From: an uncultured Paenalcaligenes sp.
Lineage (GTDB): Bacteria > Pseudomonadota > Gammaproteobacteria > Burkholderiales > Burkholderiaceae_B
Assembly (NCBI GenBank): GCA_947632305.1
Contig: CANROS010000002.1
Location: 1 to 61,099, forward strand
Reading direction: 5' to 3'
DNA: 61,099 bases
The position numbers were made by a program, and so were the translations under genes. The notes under the pieces are model-generated. The model was not told where the DNA came from and did no database searches. It saw only the letters and a list, made by a program, of their open reading frames with translations. Shown in pieces: positions 36,842-45,775 of the stretch. How positions within the stretch are numbered: the first letter of the stretch is position 1; the number at the start of each line of letters is the position of its first letter.

Positions 36842-37996
36842 ATGAAGTTAAAGAAACTAAGCGTCGTGTTAATGGCGGGGTTAACTGGCATGACATTGAG
36901 TGTGGTGGCTCAAGCACAGGTCAAAATAGGGACCATTGCTTCTTCTACTGGCGTTGTTTCGGCCATTGGAATTCCCCAACGCAATACAGCTATGATGTTA
37001 CCGACTAAAATTGGCGACCTAACTGTGCAATACATTCATTTAGATGATGCCAGCGAGCCTAACAATACCGTGACCTCAGCACGCAAGCTCATCACAGAAG
37101 AAAAAGTGGATGCAATTATTGGCCCTTCAGGGTCGCCACATGCTATGGCTTTAATCGATTTAATTAGCGAGGCAGAAACCCCCTTAATTGCACCAGTGGG
37201 CTCTATTGCTGTTGTTTGGCCAATGGACGATCGACGTAAATGGGTGTTTAAAACGACCCAAAACGATGGTTTGGTCGCCGATAAACTATTACAACATATG
37301 CAAGACAACGGCGTGAAGACATTGGGCTTTATTGGTACTTCAGACGCCTATGGTGAAACTTGGTTTAATGTGTTGTCCGAGCGTGTCGAGCCTTGGGGCA
37401 TCAAACTGGTCTCTAATGAGCGCTTTAATCGTCCAGACACCTCAGCCACAGGGCAGGTTTTGAAAATAATGGGAGCCGAGCCGGATGCTGTTCTGATTGC
37501 TGCGCCTGGTGGGCCAGCCGTTATGCCCCAAACAGGCTTAAAGGAACGAGGCTATCAAGGCACCATTTATCAGACCCACGGGGCGGCTTTAAATGATTTT
37601 ATTCGCCTAGGCGGCGAGGCAGTAGAAGACACCATTTTAGGTGGTAGCTTAATGCTGGTTCCAGAGCAGATTTCGGATGAAAACCCATCCAAAGCCGTAG
37701 CAGTTCAATACATGAATGACTACAAAGAGCGCTATGGTTCAACGCCAGCCACCTTTGGTGGCAATGTCTATGATGCCGGGGTGCTGCTCGAGGCAGCGGT
37801 GCCTGTAGCCCTCCAAACGGCCCAGCCTGGCACGCCAGAGTTTCGTCATGCGTTGCGCGAAGCCCTAGAAAACATCAAAGATCTTCCAGGAACCCAAGGT
37901 ATTTACAATATGACTCCCGAGGACCACAGTGGTTTTGACGAGCGGGGTGTAGAGCTATTAACGATCAAAGAGGGGGCGTGGCAGCGCGTGCAATAA
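36842..37996 (+). CDS. Branched-chain-type (Liv) ABC substrate-binding protein
   Basis: A 384-residue periplasmic protein: signal peptide 1-26 (ending AQAQ), then a type I binding fold of the Peripla_BP_6 type (VKIGTIASSTGVVSAIGIP; VDAIIGPSGSPHAMALIDL; YGETWFNVLSERV). It has AGGA upstream. Such proteins often bind aromatic acids as well as amino acids in this order of bacteria. No permease genes follow, so the partner transporter is elsewhere. Being divergent from a benzoate-type CoA ligase supports an aromatic ligand, as an inference. Confidence 0.85.
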   Translation: MKLKKLSVVLMAGLTGMTLSVVAQAQVKIGTIASSTGVVSAIGIPQRNTAMMLPTKIGDLTVQYIHLDDASEPNNTVTSARKLITEEKVDAIIGPSGSPHAMALIDLISEAETPLIAPVGSIAVVWPMDDRRKWVFKTTQNDGLVADKLLQHMQDNGVKTLGFIGTSDAYGETWFNVLSERVEPWGIKLVSNERFNRPDTSATGQVLKIMGAEPDAVLIAAPGGPAVMPQTGLKERGYQGTIYQTHGAALNDFIRLGGEAVEDTILGGSLMLVPEQISDENPSKAVAVQYMNDYKERYGSTPATFGGNVYDAGVLLEAAVPVALQTAQPGTPEFRHALREALENIKDLPGTQGIYNMTPEDHSGFDERGVELLTIKEGAWQRVQ

Positions 37997-38040
37997 AGCG
38001 GGTGGTCTACTACCCCGAAGCGTTTTCAGATAGGGGTTAG

Positions 38041-38853
38041 TTAGTTAATTAGATGGTAGGCATTCATAAAGACCACACCGGCTGAAAGCAAGCAAACTAA
38101 AGCAAAACCCAGTTGAATATATTGGGGCTTGATAGCAGGTGAGATCCATCTGCCTAGCCCCATGCCTGCGATAACCAGCGCAACAAAACCCCAAATAGCA
38201 AGAGGCAAGCCTACCAAGCTATGCCAAGCGTTGGTCACAGTTATGGCTGACACTAAGGCGATGACTAACAACGAGGTTGCCACAATGCTATGCATTTTTA
38301 AATTAGTAAAACGTGTCAGCAACGGCACAATAATAAAACCGCCACCTACACCAAGCAAGCCAGTTAATAAGCCCGACGCAGCCCCAATGCCTGCCATGGT
38401 CGCAAGGCTGCGAGGGTTCCAGATAAATTTACCCGTTTGCTCCGACAGCATGCAGTGTTTCAGGGGCTCAAAAGTAGGGCGGGCCTGTTGGGAAAGGCGC
38501 ACGTGGATTTGTTTAAACATACGATACGCCACCACACACATAACGAGACCAAACAGGGTCATCAACCAAAACTCAGGCAGTCGTTGTGCTAGCCATAGCC
38601 CTAAGGGGGATATGAGTCCCCCTGCTAGAGCCATAATAAAGGCGGCTTTGTAGCGAACCAGCTGGCGTCGCAAGCCATCTAAAGCGCCCGTTAAGGCTGC
38701 CAAACCAACGGCAATTAAGGCCACTGGGGCTGCGCTTGTCATGCTTAGGCCCATCCCTATAACTAAGGCGGGCACGGCGAGAATACCACCACCCGCCCCT
38801 GTTAAGCCCAAAGTAAAACCCACAAGTAAGCCCAAAATACTGCTGGTGATCAT
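38041..38853 (-). CDS. TSUP/TauE-SafE family membrane protein
   Basis: About 270 residues with eight membrane segments in two homologous halves, each opening with the GlyGly-rich motif (LVGFTLGLTGAGGGILAVPAL and LTGLLGVGGGFIIVPLL). The family exports or imports sulfur-containing or C2 anions. The ATG at 38853 is preferred; the frame extends to a TTG at 38874. It stands alone, so the substrate is not predictable. Confidence 0.88.
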   Translation of the reverse strand: MITSSILGLLVGFTLGLTGAGGGILAVPALVIGMGLSMTSAAPVALIAVGLAALTGALDGLRRQLVRYKAAFIMALAGGLISPLGLWLAQRLPEFWLMTLFGLVMCVVAYRMFKQIHVRLSQQARPTFEPLKHCMLSEQTGKFIWNPRSLATMAGIGAASGLLTGLLGVGGGFIIVPLLTRFTNLKMHSIVATSLLVIALVSAITVTNAWHSLVGLPLAIWGFVALVIAGMGLGRWISPAIKPQYIQLGFALVCLLSAGVVFMNAYHLIN

Positions 38854-38941
38854 GATTGAGTCAAAATAAGTCAAAACATGAATATATCACAGGCTTATAT
38901 GCTTATTTCTATTTTGAATAAGGGGTGGTTGAATAGCAGCG

Positions 38942-39478
38942 TTAGGGAGTGGTAGAAGAAGGTAGCTGCTCAAACCATTGGTGCAAGGCCGTAGGGGTGG
39001 CTTCTAGTTCTGTGGCTAAGCCGCCGGTGAACTCGCGCCACATAGGAAGAAAACGCTCGGCCACTACGGTAAGCATGGGAGTGCCTTCGCTCATGATTTC
39101 AAGCATTTCATCGGCAAACCCGGTGCCTTCGGCCTCTAGTTTGCCAAAGCGGTTAACAATTAAAAGGTCTGGGTTTTGCATGCGCGCTGCTTGCAAAATC
39201 GTACTGGCGTTGCTGACGGCTTCGGCGTCTAAACAGCAACTGGTATTGTGTTTGCCTAGATCTTGAGCAATAGAGAGGTACGCGCCCGAGCTGAGGTCAA
39301 CAATACCCATTTGGCTGCCATAGGCGTAGCTGACTTCAGGATGCGCTTGTACTACCCCTAAAATATTTTTTTCTTGGGATTGTAGTTCTTGAATAAAAGG
39401 GTACAGAATTTCATCAGCGTATTCAGCGCTTTCATGCACTACGGCTGCAATAGGTAAAGGACGGTTTGTAGGCTCCAT
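38942..39478 (-). CDS. DUF2478 domain protein
   Basis: A 178-residue cytosolic protein with features of the DUF2478 family: N-terminal IAAVVHESAEYADEILYPF, then DLGKHNTSCCLDAEAVSNAS and PDLLIVNRFGKLEAEGTGF, and the C-terminal GTPMLTVVAERFLPMWREFTGG. The family is usually found with molybdate or nitrogenase-type metal genes and resembles a nucleotide-binding fold that has lost part of its P-loop. No molybdenum gene is nearby here. The function is unknown. Confidence 0.8.
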   Translation of the reverse strand: MEPTNRPLPIAAVVHESAEYADEILYPFIQELQSQEKNILGVVQAHPEVSYAYGSQMGIVDLSSGAYLSIAQDLGKHNTSCCLDAEAVSNASTILQAARMQNPDLLIVNRFGKLEAEGTGFADEMLEIMSEGTPMLTVVAERFLPMWREFTGGLATELEATPTALHQWFEQLPSSTTP

Positions 39479-39590
39479 CGGTATTCCAAGTAGGGTAATG
39501 TCTTAAAAAAATAGGTAGTTAAGGATCAGGTTATAGTAACCTTAGGCTTACACCTAAATGTTGATAGGTAAACGTCAAGAGTAGACGCAT

Positions 39591-40160
39591 ATGAAATTTT
39601 TTTGGACAGGTCTGTTGGTTTCCAGCCTGGCTTTTCAAGCTCATGCTAGCCAACTAAGCGTAGCACCAAAAGCTGGGCAGTGGCTGATTCACACACAAAA
39701 CTATGCAGAGGGCCAAGATATCGCACCACGGCTTGAGGCGATCAAAAGGCAGGCGGCGGCTTTTTTAGAGCCCAAGTACTTAGACAAACTCGCTCAGTTT
39801 GACCCTTCACAGTTAACAGAGTGCCTCAGCCCCAAGCAGGCCGCTCTTTTACAAGATCCAGCCCAAAGCTTAGACGTTATAGGCGAAGCCTTAGGTCAAT
39901 GCAAGCTACAGCTGGATGGGCAGACGGCGAACAGCATGAGCTTTAGCGGGCAGTGTGAGGCCTCTAAACAAGGCATTTCGGGTCAAGTAACAGGCCAAGT
40001 GCATTATTCAAGCCCCACAGAGGCCGAGGGCCATATAGATGGCGTGGGCCAGTTTCCACCCCATTTACAGCTGCTATTATTGGGCTATTTAAAGTCTGAG
40101 TTGCATGTGCGTCACCAATTTAAGGCGCAGTGGCAACAGGCCCAGTGCGTGAGCAAATAG
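39591..40160 (+). CDS. Secreted DUF3617-like protein
   Basis: A 189-residue periplasmic protein: signal peptide about 1-19 (ending QAHAS), then a repeat-free beta-rich domain with the features of DUF3617: the opening GQWLIHTQN, two spaced cysteines (TECL and GQCKLQL), then the motif NSMSFSGQCEASKQGISGQV. The function is not known. It overlaps the convergent O-antigen ligase gene by 41 bases, so the shared end would form antisense pairs. Confidence 0.75.
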   Translation: MKFFWTGLLVSSLAFQAHASQLSVAPKAGQWLIHTQNYAEGQDIAPRLEAIKRQAAAFLEPKYLDKLAQFDPSQLTECLSPKQAALLQDPAQSLDVIGEALGQCKLQLDGQTANSMSFSGQCEASKQGISGQVTGQVHYSSPTEAEGHIDGVGQFPPHLQLLLLGYLKSELHVRHQFKAQWQQAQCVSK

Positions 40161-41388
40161 TATTACGTAAACAGGCCCAAAAGACGAGCACCCAAAAGGC
40201 ATACACCATAATGCCGCTATTATGCGATAAAAAAGTTTGGGACAAACCAAAGTCTATGTAAGCCACCGGCAGGATCATCCCAGCCGTAGCCAAAGCACGG
40301 GTAGCTAGACAAGGATGGCTTAAATACGAGGCAAACATGCGTATAGGAATTAAGTACAGCAGGGCCAAGGCGAGCAATCCGACCAGCCCTCGTTTAGCTA
40401 AGGTATCTAAGACCTCGTTGTGGGCATGATTAAAGGCTCCGATTACCGGGTCAGCTAATTGCTGATCTGCCAGGTCTTGCATGGTGGTTTGCATTTGGTC
40501 TTTGCCCCAACCTAGTAATGGCCGCTCTTGGGTCATAAGCAAAGCCGCTTTCCACATTTCAAAGCGTGCTCCTAAAGACGTATTAGTCTGGCCTTGTTGG
40601 TAGAGTTCAATGTCATGAAAAGCAGAGTGGACCCGGTCTTGGATATTAAGCACCGGAGTATAATAAAGGCCAATGGCTAGGAGTGCAGCGGTAAAGAGCG
40701 CACCCAATTTAAGGCGAATAGAAAAAAAAGAATGGTAGGCTTTAATTAAAATCAGCGTCACAAAAGGGATGCTGATCCAACCGCCACGACTGCCTGACAA
40801 CAAGGAGCTTAATAATCCCAGAGCCGCTCCAGCTAGTAGTAAACAAAACCACTGGGTACGTTGTTTTTTAGTGGGAAGTTGCGTAGCCCAGCCTAATCCA
40901 GCTAAACAGAAAAAACCGCTTAACATCGATAAATTACCAAACTGGATGGGGTGGGTATGGCCTTCGGCTCGGGCATGCTGCAGGCCCCAAACTTGCCAGC
41001 TAGCCAGTAAAAAAGTGGCCACAGTCCCAGCAATCAAGCCTGCCCACAGCCACTCTAGGGTGGGTGGGTATTTGCGTAGTGCAAAATACACGGGGATAGC
41101 CAGCAAAAAACGACTGGCTTTATCGTAGCTGCTACCACTGCCTTGGTGGTAGATGGCATCAAATAGCCCATTCAGGCCAAAAATAATTAAAGCCGCGAAG
41201 ACCCAGAGGTCTTGGGTAGAGAGACGGCCTTTGAAATAAGACACAGGCCATAGGCTGTATAGACCAATTAAGAGTAAAACAGCAGCGCCAACCGAATAGC
41301 CGCTAGGCAGTGCTAAATGCAACGCACCGAGTAAAAAGACGGCAAAGCCGGTAGTTCGATACGTGGCGGAATGAGTGTTTACAGTCAT
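40120..41388 (-). CDS. O-antigen ligase family (WaaL/Wzy-type) membrane protein
   Basis: A 422-residue polytopic protein with about eleven helices. The Wzy_C-type region is clear: SGSRGGWISIPFVTLILI (about 196-213), GARFEMWKAALLMTQERPLLGWGKDQM (large periplasmic loop) and HAHNEVLDTLAKRGLVGLLAL. It probably joins O-antigen or another glycan to lipid A core or a protein. No surface-polysaccharide genes are adjacent. Confidence 0.85.
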   Translation of the reverse strand: MTVNTHSATYRTTGFAVFLLGALHLALPSGYSVGAAVLLLIGLYSLWPVSYFKGRLSTQDLWVFAALIIFGLNGLFDAIYHQGSGSSYDKASRFLLAIPVYFALRKYPPTLEWLWAGLIAGTVATFLLASWQVWGLQHARAEGHTHPIQFGNLSMLSGFFCLAGLGWATQLPTKKQRTQWFCLLLAGAALGLLSSLLSGSRGGWISIPFVTLILIKAYHSFFSIRLKLGALFTAALLAIGLYYTPVLNIQDRVHSAFHDIELYQQGQTNTSLGARFEMWKAALLMTQERPLLGWGKDQMQTTMQDLADQQLADPVIGAFNHAHNEVLDTLAKRGLVGLLALALLYLIPIRMFASYLSHPCLATRALATAGMILPVAYIDFGLSQTFLSHNSGIMVYAFWVLVFWACLRNTICSRTGPVATAP

Positions 41389-41819
41389 AGTGGTTAAGTA
41401 AAGCCTGAAGGTAAGGCCTATTTTAGGGCATATTGCTAGAGGTAAAATGAGTTTCTGTTACCGCAGTTTTTTAGAAACTGATAAATAGAGTTCTCTAGGT
41501 AACGATGAGCTTCAGAACCACCCGTGGAGCAAGCATAATCATGGCGACACGGTAGCTTTAAGATGGGGCATGGTTTAGCTTAAAAATAAATAAAAGAATC
41601 CTAATTGCCAAGACCCTAACCCGATAACGTGGCATTGCGATCAATGAAAATAATTAGGAAATACAGCCAATTGGCTGCGATTGTACACAGAAGTATCGCT
41701 GGGGTTGTTGAGATTTAATTGTTAAATACATATAACTAAATACATAGCTTGTTACCGCTTTGAGTGTGCTAGCATTTATATCAACAGTGCTTATTTATGT
41801 TTTCAAACAGGGGACGATT
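41389..41819. other. Non-coding region upstream of the peroxiredoxin gene
   Basis: A 431-base stretch with no credible frame. It holds several inverted repeats: AGTTTCT (41450) with AGAAACT (41473); CCTAATT (41600) with AATTAGG (41652), enclosing TGCCA (41606) and TGGCA (41630). It must carry the promoter of the peroxiredoxin gene and may hold a regulatory RNA, but I cannot match it to a family. Confidence 0.4.
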
Positions 41820-42473
41820 ATGTCATTACGCATTAATGATGTTGCACCAAACTTTACAGCTGATACAACTGCAGGCGAAATTAATTTCCACGATTGGATC
41901 GGAGAAGGCTACGCGATTATTTTCTCTCATCCTAAAGACTTCACGCCTGTATGTACTACAGAGTTTGGCGCCGTGTCATGCTTAGTGCCTGAGTTCGTAA
42001 AGCGTAATACCAAAGTGATTGGTGTTTCCGTTGATAACGTTGATGATCATCAAAAATGGAAGCGTGATATCGAAGCTTTTGCTGGCGCGCCCGCTGATTT
42101 CCCTATTATTGATGACACGTCTTTGCAGGTTTCCAAGCTCTATAATATGTTGCCTGCCGAGGCTTATTTGCCAGATGGCCGTACTCCTGCAGATAGCGCA
42201 ACCGTACGTACCGTTTTTATTATCGGTCCCGACAAGAAAATTCGTTTGACCTTGTCTTACCCTATGTCAGTAGGTCGTAACTTTGCTGAAATTATTCGTG
42301 TGTTAGACGCGATTCAGTTAACGGATGGCCAGCCTTTGGCGACGCCAGCAGACTGGACTCCAGGTAAAGACGTGATTGTGGCTTTGTCTTTAAATGACGA
42401 GCAAGCCAAAGACAAGTACGGCGAACTGGATATTAAACTGCCTTACTTACGTTTTGCTAACGTTTCTAAGTAA
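41820..42473 (+). CDS. 1-Cys peroxiredoxin (Prx6 type)
   Basis: A 217-residue peroxidase. The start at 41820 (MSLRINDVAPNFTADTTAGE) has GGGG upstream; the 20 hydrophobic codons before it are not part of the protein. The peroxidatic Cys45 is in HPKDFTPVCTTEFG, with DDHQKWKRDIE, FPIIDDTSLQVSKLYNMLP and the C-terminal PADWTPGKDVIV typical of the Prx6 subclass. It reduces H2O2 and alkyl peroxides in the cytosol. A terminator follows. Confidence 0.94.
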   Translation: MSLRINDVAPNFTADTTAGEINFHDWIGEGYAIIFSHPKDFTPVCTTEFGAVSCLVPEFVKRNTKVIGVSVDNVDDHQKWKRDIEAFAGAPADFPIIDDTSLQVSKLYNMLPAEAYLPDGRTPADSATVRTVFIIGPDKKIRLTLSYPMSVGRNFAEIIRVLDAIQLTDGQPLATPADWTPGKDVIVALSLNDEQAKDKYGELDIKLPYLRFANVSK

Positions 42474-42490
42474 GTCACTTAGTTAGTGAT

Positions 42491-42522
42491 AAAAAAGCTC
42501 TGGTTTAGGCCAGAGCTTTTTT
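42491..42522 (+). terminator. Terminator after the peroxiredoxin gene
   Basis: AAAAAAGCTCTGG TTTAGG CCAGAGCTTTTTT, a perfect stem with a long T run. Confidence 0.95.
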
Positions 42523-42570
42523 GTTGGGCCACGAGGGCGGTGCTACTATACGAGTTCCTGTTTTGATTGA

Positions 42571-43179
42571 ATGGTTATGAACTCTACTTTTTCTTCTAGG
42601 CGTCGGGTTGTTAAAGCTAAAACCCAGCAGCCGTCGGTGGCATCACGCTTAATCGCTTTGAACAAGCCCTATGATGTGCTGACTCAGTTTACGGACGAAC
42701 AAGGTCGCCAAACTCTTAAAGACTTTGTACCTGTTGCGGGAGTGTATGCAGCGGGGCGTTTAGATCGAAATAGCGAAGGCTTATTGTTATTGACGAATGA
42801 TGGGCGCTTACAAGCGCGTATTGCTGAGCCTAAATACGGCATGCGTAAAACCTACTGGGCCCAAGTCGAAGGCGAGGTGACAACAGAGCAGCTTGCTACC
42901 TTGCAACGAGGGGTGCTGCTTAACGATGGCTTAACTCAGCCTGCCGAGGTCGCGGTGATTGCTGAGCCTGCGGTGTGGGAACGTAATCCCCCTATACGTT
43001 ATCGTGCTCATATACCTACGACTTGGCTAGAGCTGACCATTAGCGAGGGGAAAAATCGGCAAGTGCGTCGTATGACCGCTGCGGTTGGACTGCCCACGCT
43101 ACGTTTAATACGAGTCCAAATTGGACCTTGGCAGTTAGCAAACCTTGCCCCCGGCGAATGGCGCGACCTCCCCCTTTGA
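42571..43179 (+). CDS. rluE: RluE-type 23S rRNA pseudouridine synthase
   Basis: A 202-residue RsuA/RluE-family enzyme without an S4 domain, the expected short form. The catalytic Asp is in [19 protein letters not shown] (about 60-78); [14 protein letters not shown] and [17 protein letters not shown] bracket the domain. It converts U2457 of 23S rRNA in E. coli. It could begin at 42571 or at the second ATG at 42577; there is no obvious ribosome site. It is convergent with the SDR gene of the luxEC operon. Confidence 0.9.
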   Translation: MVMNSTFSSRRRVVKAKTQQPSVASRLIALNKPYDVLTQFTDEQGRQTLKDFVPVAGVYAAGRLDRNSEGLLLLTNDGRLQARIAEPKYGMRKTYWAQVEGEVTTEQLATLQRGVLLNDGLTQPAEVAVIAEPAVWERNPPIRYRAHIPTTWLELTISEGKNRQVRRMTAAVGLPTLRLIRVQIGPWQLANLAPGEWRDLPL

Positions 43180-43215
43180 CATCCTCCCTGCACCTCATCG
43201 CAGGCGTGGCCAGAG

Positions 43216-43986
43216 TTAACGCATGACCAGACCACCGTTAACAAACAGGTTTTGTCCGGTCATAAAAGCACTGTGTTCAGAGGCCAGAAATAAAACGGGG
43301 CCTGTGATGTCTGCGGGTGTAGCAATACGACCTAAGGGCGTATTTTCAATAATTTGATCTCGGATAGAGGCTCGTGTGGTGCGACTGGAATCGGTGGGCC
43401 AAACCAAGCCAGGGGCCACCGTATTAACGCGAATCCCATAGGGGCCTAAATCCGTGGCCATTTGTCGGGTTAAACCCTGTAAAGCGGCTTTTGCCGTGGC
43501 ATAGTCGGCGTAGGGTACAATGGCTTCTTCGCTTAGATCACTACTAATATGAATAATGCTGCCTTGGCTGGCGCGCTGCATATGCGGTATGACGGCTTGG
43601 CTCACCATCCAGGTACTTTTCACTGACCCATTGAGCTGTTGCTCACACTGTTCCCAGCTTAGGTCTTGAAAACGTAGACGTTGATCTGGATTAAAACGGT
43701 AAGGAGCAAAGGCATTATTCACTAACACATCAATCCGACCGGTTTCACTGATAATGTCTTGCACCATAGCCTGTACGGCGGCGCCATCTTGTACATCGGC
43801 TTGAATGGGCCACGCCTGGCCGCCTAAGGCCTCGCAGTCAGCTGCTACCTGATTGGCAGCCACCTCATTGCTGCGATAGTTAATAATAACTAAGGCACCT
43901 TGCTGGGCAAAGGCTTTGGCCATTGCTGCGCCAAGGCCACGACTAGAACCTGTAATTAAAACGGTTTGATTGCTGAAATTCATCAT
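43216..43986 (-). CDS. SDR-family oxidoreductase, last gene of luxEC-ABC operon
   Basis: A 256-residue classical short-chain dehydrogenase: dinucleotide loop TGSSRGLGAAMA (about 12-23), LVNNAF, catalytic Ser in IIHISSD and Tyr/Lys in YADYATAKAAL, and NTVAPGLVWP. An Arg follows the Asn-Tyr strand (NYRSN), which suggests NADP(H). It starts three bases after the binding-protein stop, so it is co-translated. In this operon it most likely reduces the aldehyde made by LuxC, or a related carbonyl; the direction is not known. Confidence 0.9.
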   Translation of the reverse strand: MMNFSNQTVLITGSSRGLGAAMAKAFAQQGALVIINYRSNEVAANQVAADCEALGGQAWPIQADVQDGAAVQAMVQDIISETGRIDVLVNNAFAPYRFNPDQRLRFQDLSWEQCEQQLNGSVKSTWMVSQAVIPHMQRASQGSIIHISSDLSEEAIVPYADYATAKAALQGLTRQMATDLGPYGIRVNTVAPGLVWPTDSSRTTRASIRDQIIENTPLGRIATPADITGPVLFLASEHSAFMTGQNLFVNGGLVMR

Positions 43987-43989
43987 AAA

Positions 43990-44988
43990 TTAAGGTAGAG
44001 GTGCCGTCTGTACAGACTGGCTTAGGTCTAATGGATTTTGAATTAAGCCCAGTTCATAATAGGTGTCTGCGGCTTGTTGGAGCGAAGGCAGATTAAGCTG
44101 GCCTAGGCCGTGTTGTTTGGTGAATTCAGACACACTGGACCGATTACGGGCCTCAATGATGTGTTGATTGAGCTTGGGATCTTGGCCATCAATGGCATAT
44201 TTAACCGCTAAGCGAGCTGCTTGCTCTGGGTTCTGTATCATCCATTCGGTACTGAGTTGGTAGGCCCGTAAAAACTGTTCAATGCGATCTTGCTGTTCAG
44301 CAAAATCAGCAGCACGCACCACAAATAAATCACTGGAATAATTCAGGTAGTCTTTGACCTCAATCACTTGCGGGTCTTTCAGCCCTCGGTATTGAGCCAG
44401 CAATAAACCGGTATCTGTGGCGGCAGTGGCATCTACTTGACCTTGCATTAAGGGGGCAAAGTTCAATAAGCCTGTGACAATAATTTCCACATCGCTTTCT
44501 TTTAGCCCCACTTGTTGCAACAGAATTTGTAGGTTTTGACGCGTGCCGCTGGCTAAGCTGTAGACACCAATTTTTTTACCTTTTAGGTCTGAGGCAGATT
44601 GAATGGGGCTAGTAGCCAAAGAGACAACGTTAAACACATTTTGTGGATAAATATCATAGACCGCAATCAGTTCAGCGCCTTGATCTAGTGCAGCAAAAAA
44701 AGAGCCTGGGTCTGTAAACGCAATATCAGCTTGGCCGCTGAGTAAATTGCGTAGAGCATCACCGCCACCGGCTCCTGGTAAATACTTGAGCTCTAGCCCA
44801 TGTGTTTTAAAGTGCTGTAATTCTGGCTCAGCAAGAATTTGCGTGATTTCACTGATGGGTTTGCTCCAGCCTGCTAGTGTGAAGGGCTGTGTGGTGGGTT
44901 GAGCCCAGCTCGTTGCTAGTCCCAGACTTAAGGTAGTACCAAGTACTAAAGAGGCAAACCGACCTAAGAATTGACGCTTAGTGATCAT
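43990..44988 (-). CDS. ABC binding protein, NMT1/SsuA-like
   Basis: A 332-residue periplasmic protein with a signal peptide (about 1-30, ending ATSWAQ). The fold is the NMT1/THI5-like or SsuA-type: LLSGQADIAFTDPGSFFAAL (about 70-89), SASDLKGKKIGVYSLASGTRQNLQ and LAQYRGLKDPQVIEV. Such proteins bind sulfonates, thiamine precursors, aromatic acids or other small organic anions. It overlaps the permease gene by 11 bases. The ligand of this cluster is unknown; the enzyme neighbours point to a carboxylic acid. Confidence 0.88.
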   Translation of the reverse strand: MITKRQFLGRFASLVLGTTLSLGLATSWAQPTTQPFTLAGWSKPISEITQILAEPELQHFKTHGLELKYLPGAGGGDALRNLLSGQADIAFTDPGSFFAALDQGAELIAVYDIYPQNVFNVVSLATSPIQSASDLKGKKIGVYSLASGTRQNLQILLQQVGLKESDVEIIVTGLLNFAPLMQGQVDATAATDTGLLLAQYRGLKDPQVIEVKDYLNYSSDLFVVRAADFAEQQDRIEQFLRAYQLSTEWMIQNPEQAARLAVKYAIDGQDPKLNQHIIEARNRSSVSEFTKQHGLGQLNLPSLQQAADTYYELGLIQNPLDLSQSVQTAPLP

Positions 44989-45775
44989 GAGACAATCCGC
45001 TAGAAGAATAAGGTAAATAAAAGCGCAGGATGAGGCGCTGTAAGACTAGGGTTAGATAGTATAAACAGAGCCCTAAAAAGGTAATTAGGATAAGCACGGC
45101 AAACATGAGTGCTGTGTCCATAGAGCCTTGGGCTGCAATAATTAACGCCCCTAACCCCTGATTGGCCCCGATGAACTCGCCCACGATGGCTCCGACCAGT
45201 GCTAATACCGCTGCAACACGTAAGCCAGATAAAGTATAGGGCAACCCTATGGGTAGTTTAAGGCGCCATAGGGTTTGCCAACGAGAGGCCCCTAGCATTT
45301 GAAAAAGCTCAAGTCTGGCCTTATCGGTTTGGTGTAATCCAGTGAGTGTGTTTTCCAGAACTGGGAAAAAACAGACTAAGGCGGTAATCACAATCATGGG
45401 TAAAAAACCAAACCCTAACCAGAGCGTTAATAACGGGGCTAACGCTAATTTTGGAACCACTTGGCTGGTTAATACATAAGGCATCAGCACCGCTTGCCAA
45501 AACTTCGATTGACCTAACAACACGCCTAGCAAAAAACCTAAACTTCCGCCCAGCAGTAAACCGCAAATGACCTCAGCGGTGGTTTGCAAAAAGTGTGGCC
45601 AAAAATAGCCGGACAGGATGCCGTTGATGAGGGTTTGAGCAACTCGACTCGGGGCGGGCAAAATTAAAGCGGACCAGTTATACCAATGCACGGCCCATTC
45701 CCAGCAGCCTATAAGCACAATTAACAGAAGGACTGAGCAACCGCGTGCCCGCCAGGAACTAAAAGAGGGCTTCAT
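44978..45775 (-). CDS. ABC permease, SsuC/TauC type
   Basis: A 265-residue inner-membrane permease with six helices and the EAA loop near ELFQMLGASRWQTLWRLKLPIGLPYTLSGLRVA (about 160-190). It matches the nitrate/sulfonate/taurine importer class and pairs with the ATPase and binding protein on either side. It overlaps the ATPase gene as ATGA. Confidence 0.9.
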   Translation of the reverse strand: MKPSFSSWRARGCSVLLLIVLIGCWEWAVHWYNWSALILPAPSRVAQTLINGILSGYFWPHFLQTTAEVICGLLLGGSLGFLLGVLLGQSKFWQAVLMPYVLTSQVVPKLALAPLLTLWLGFGFLPMIVITALVCFFPVLENTLTGLHQTDKARLELFQMLGASRWQTLWRLKLPIGLPYTLSGLRVAAVLALVGAIVGEFIGANQGLGALIIAAQGSMDTALMFAVLILITFLGLCLYYLTLVLQRLILRFYLPYSSSGLSHDH

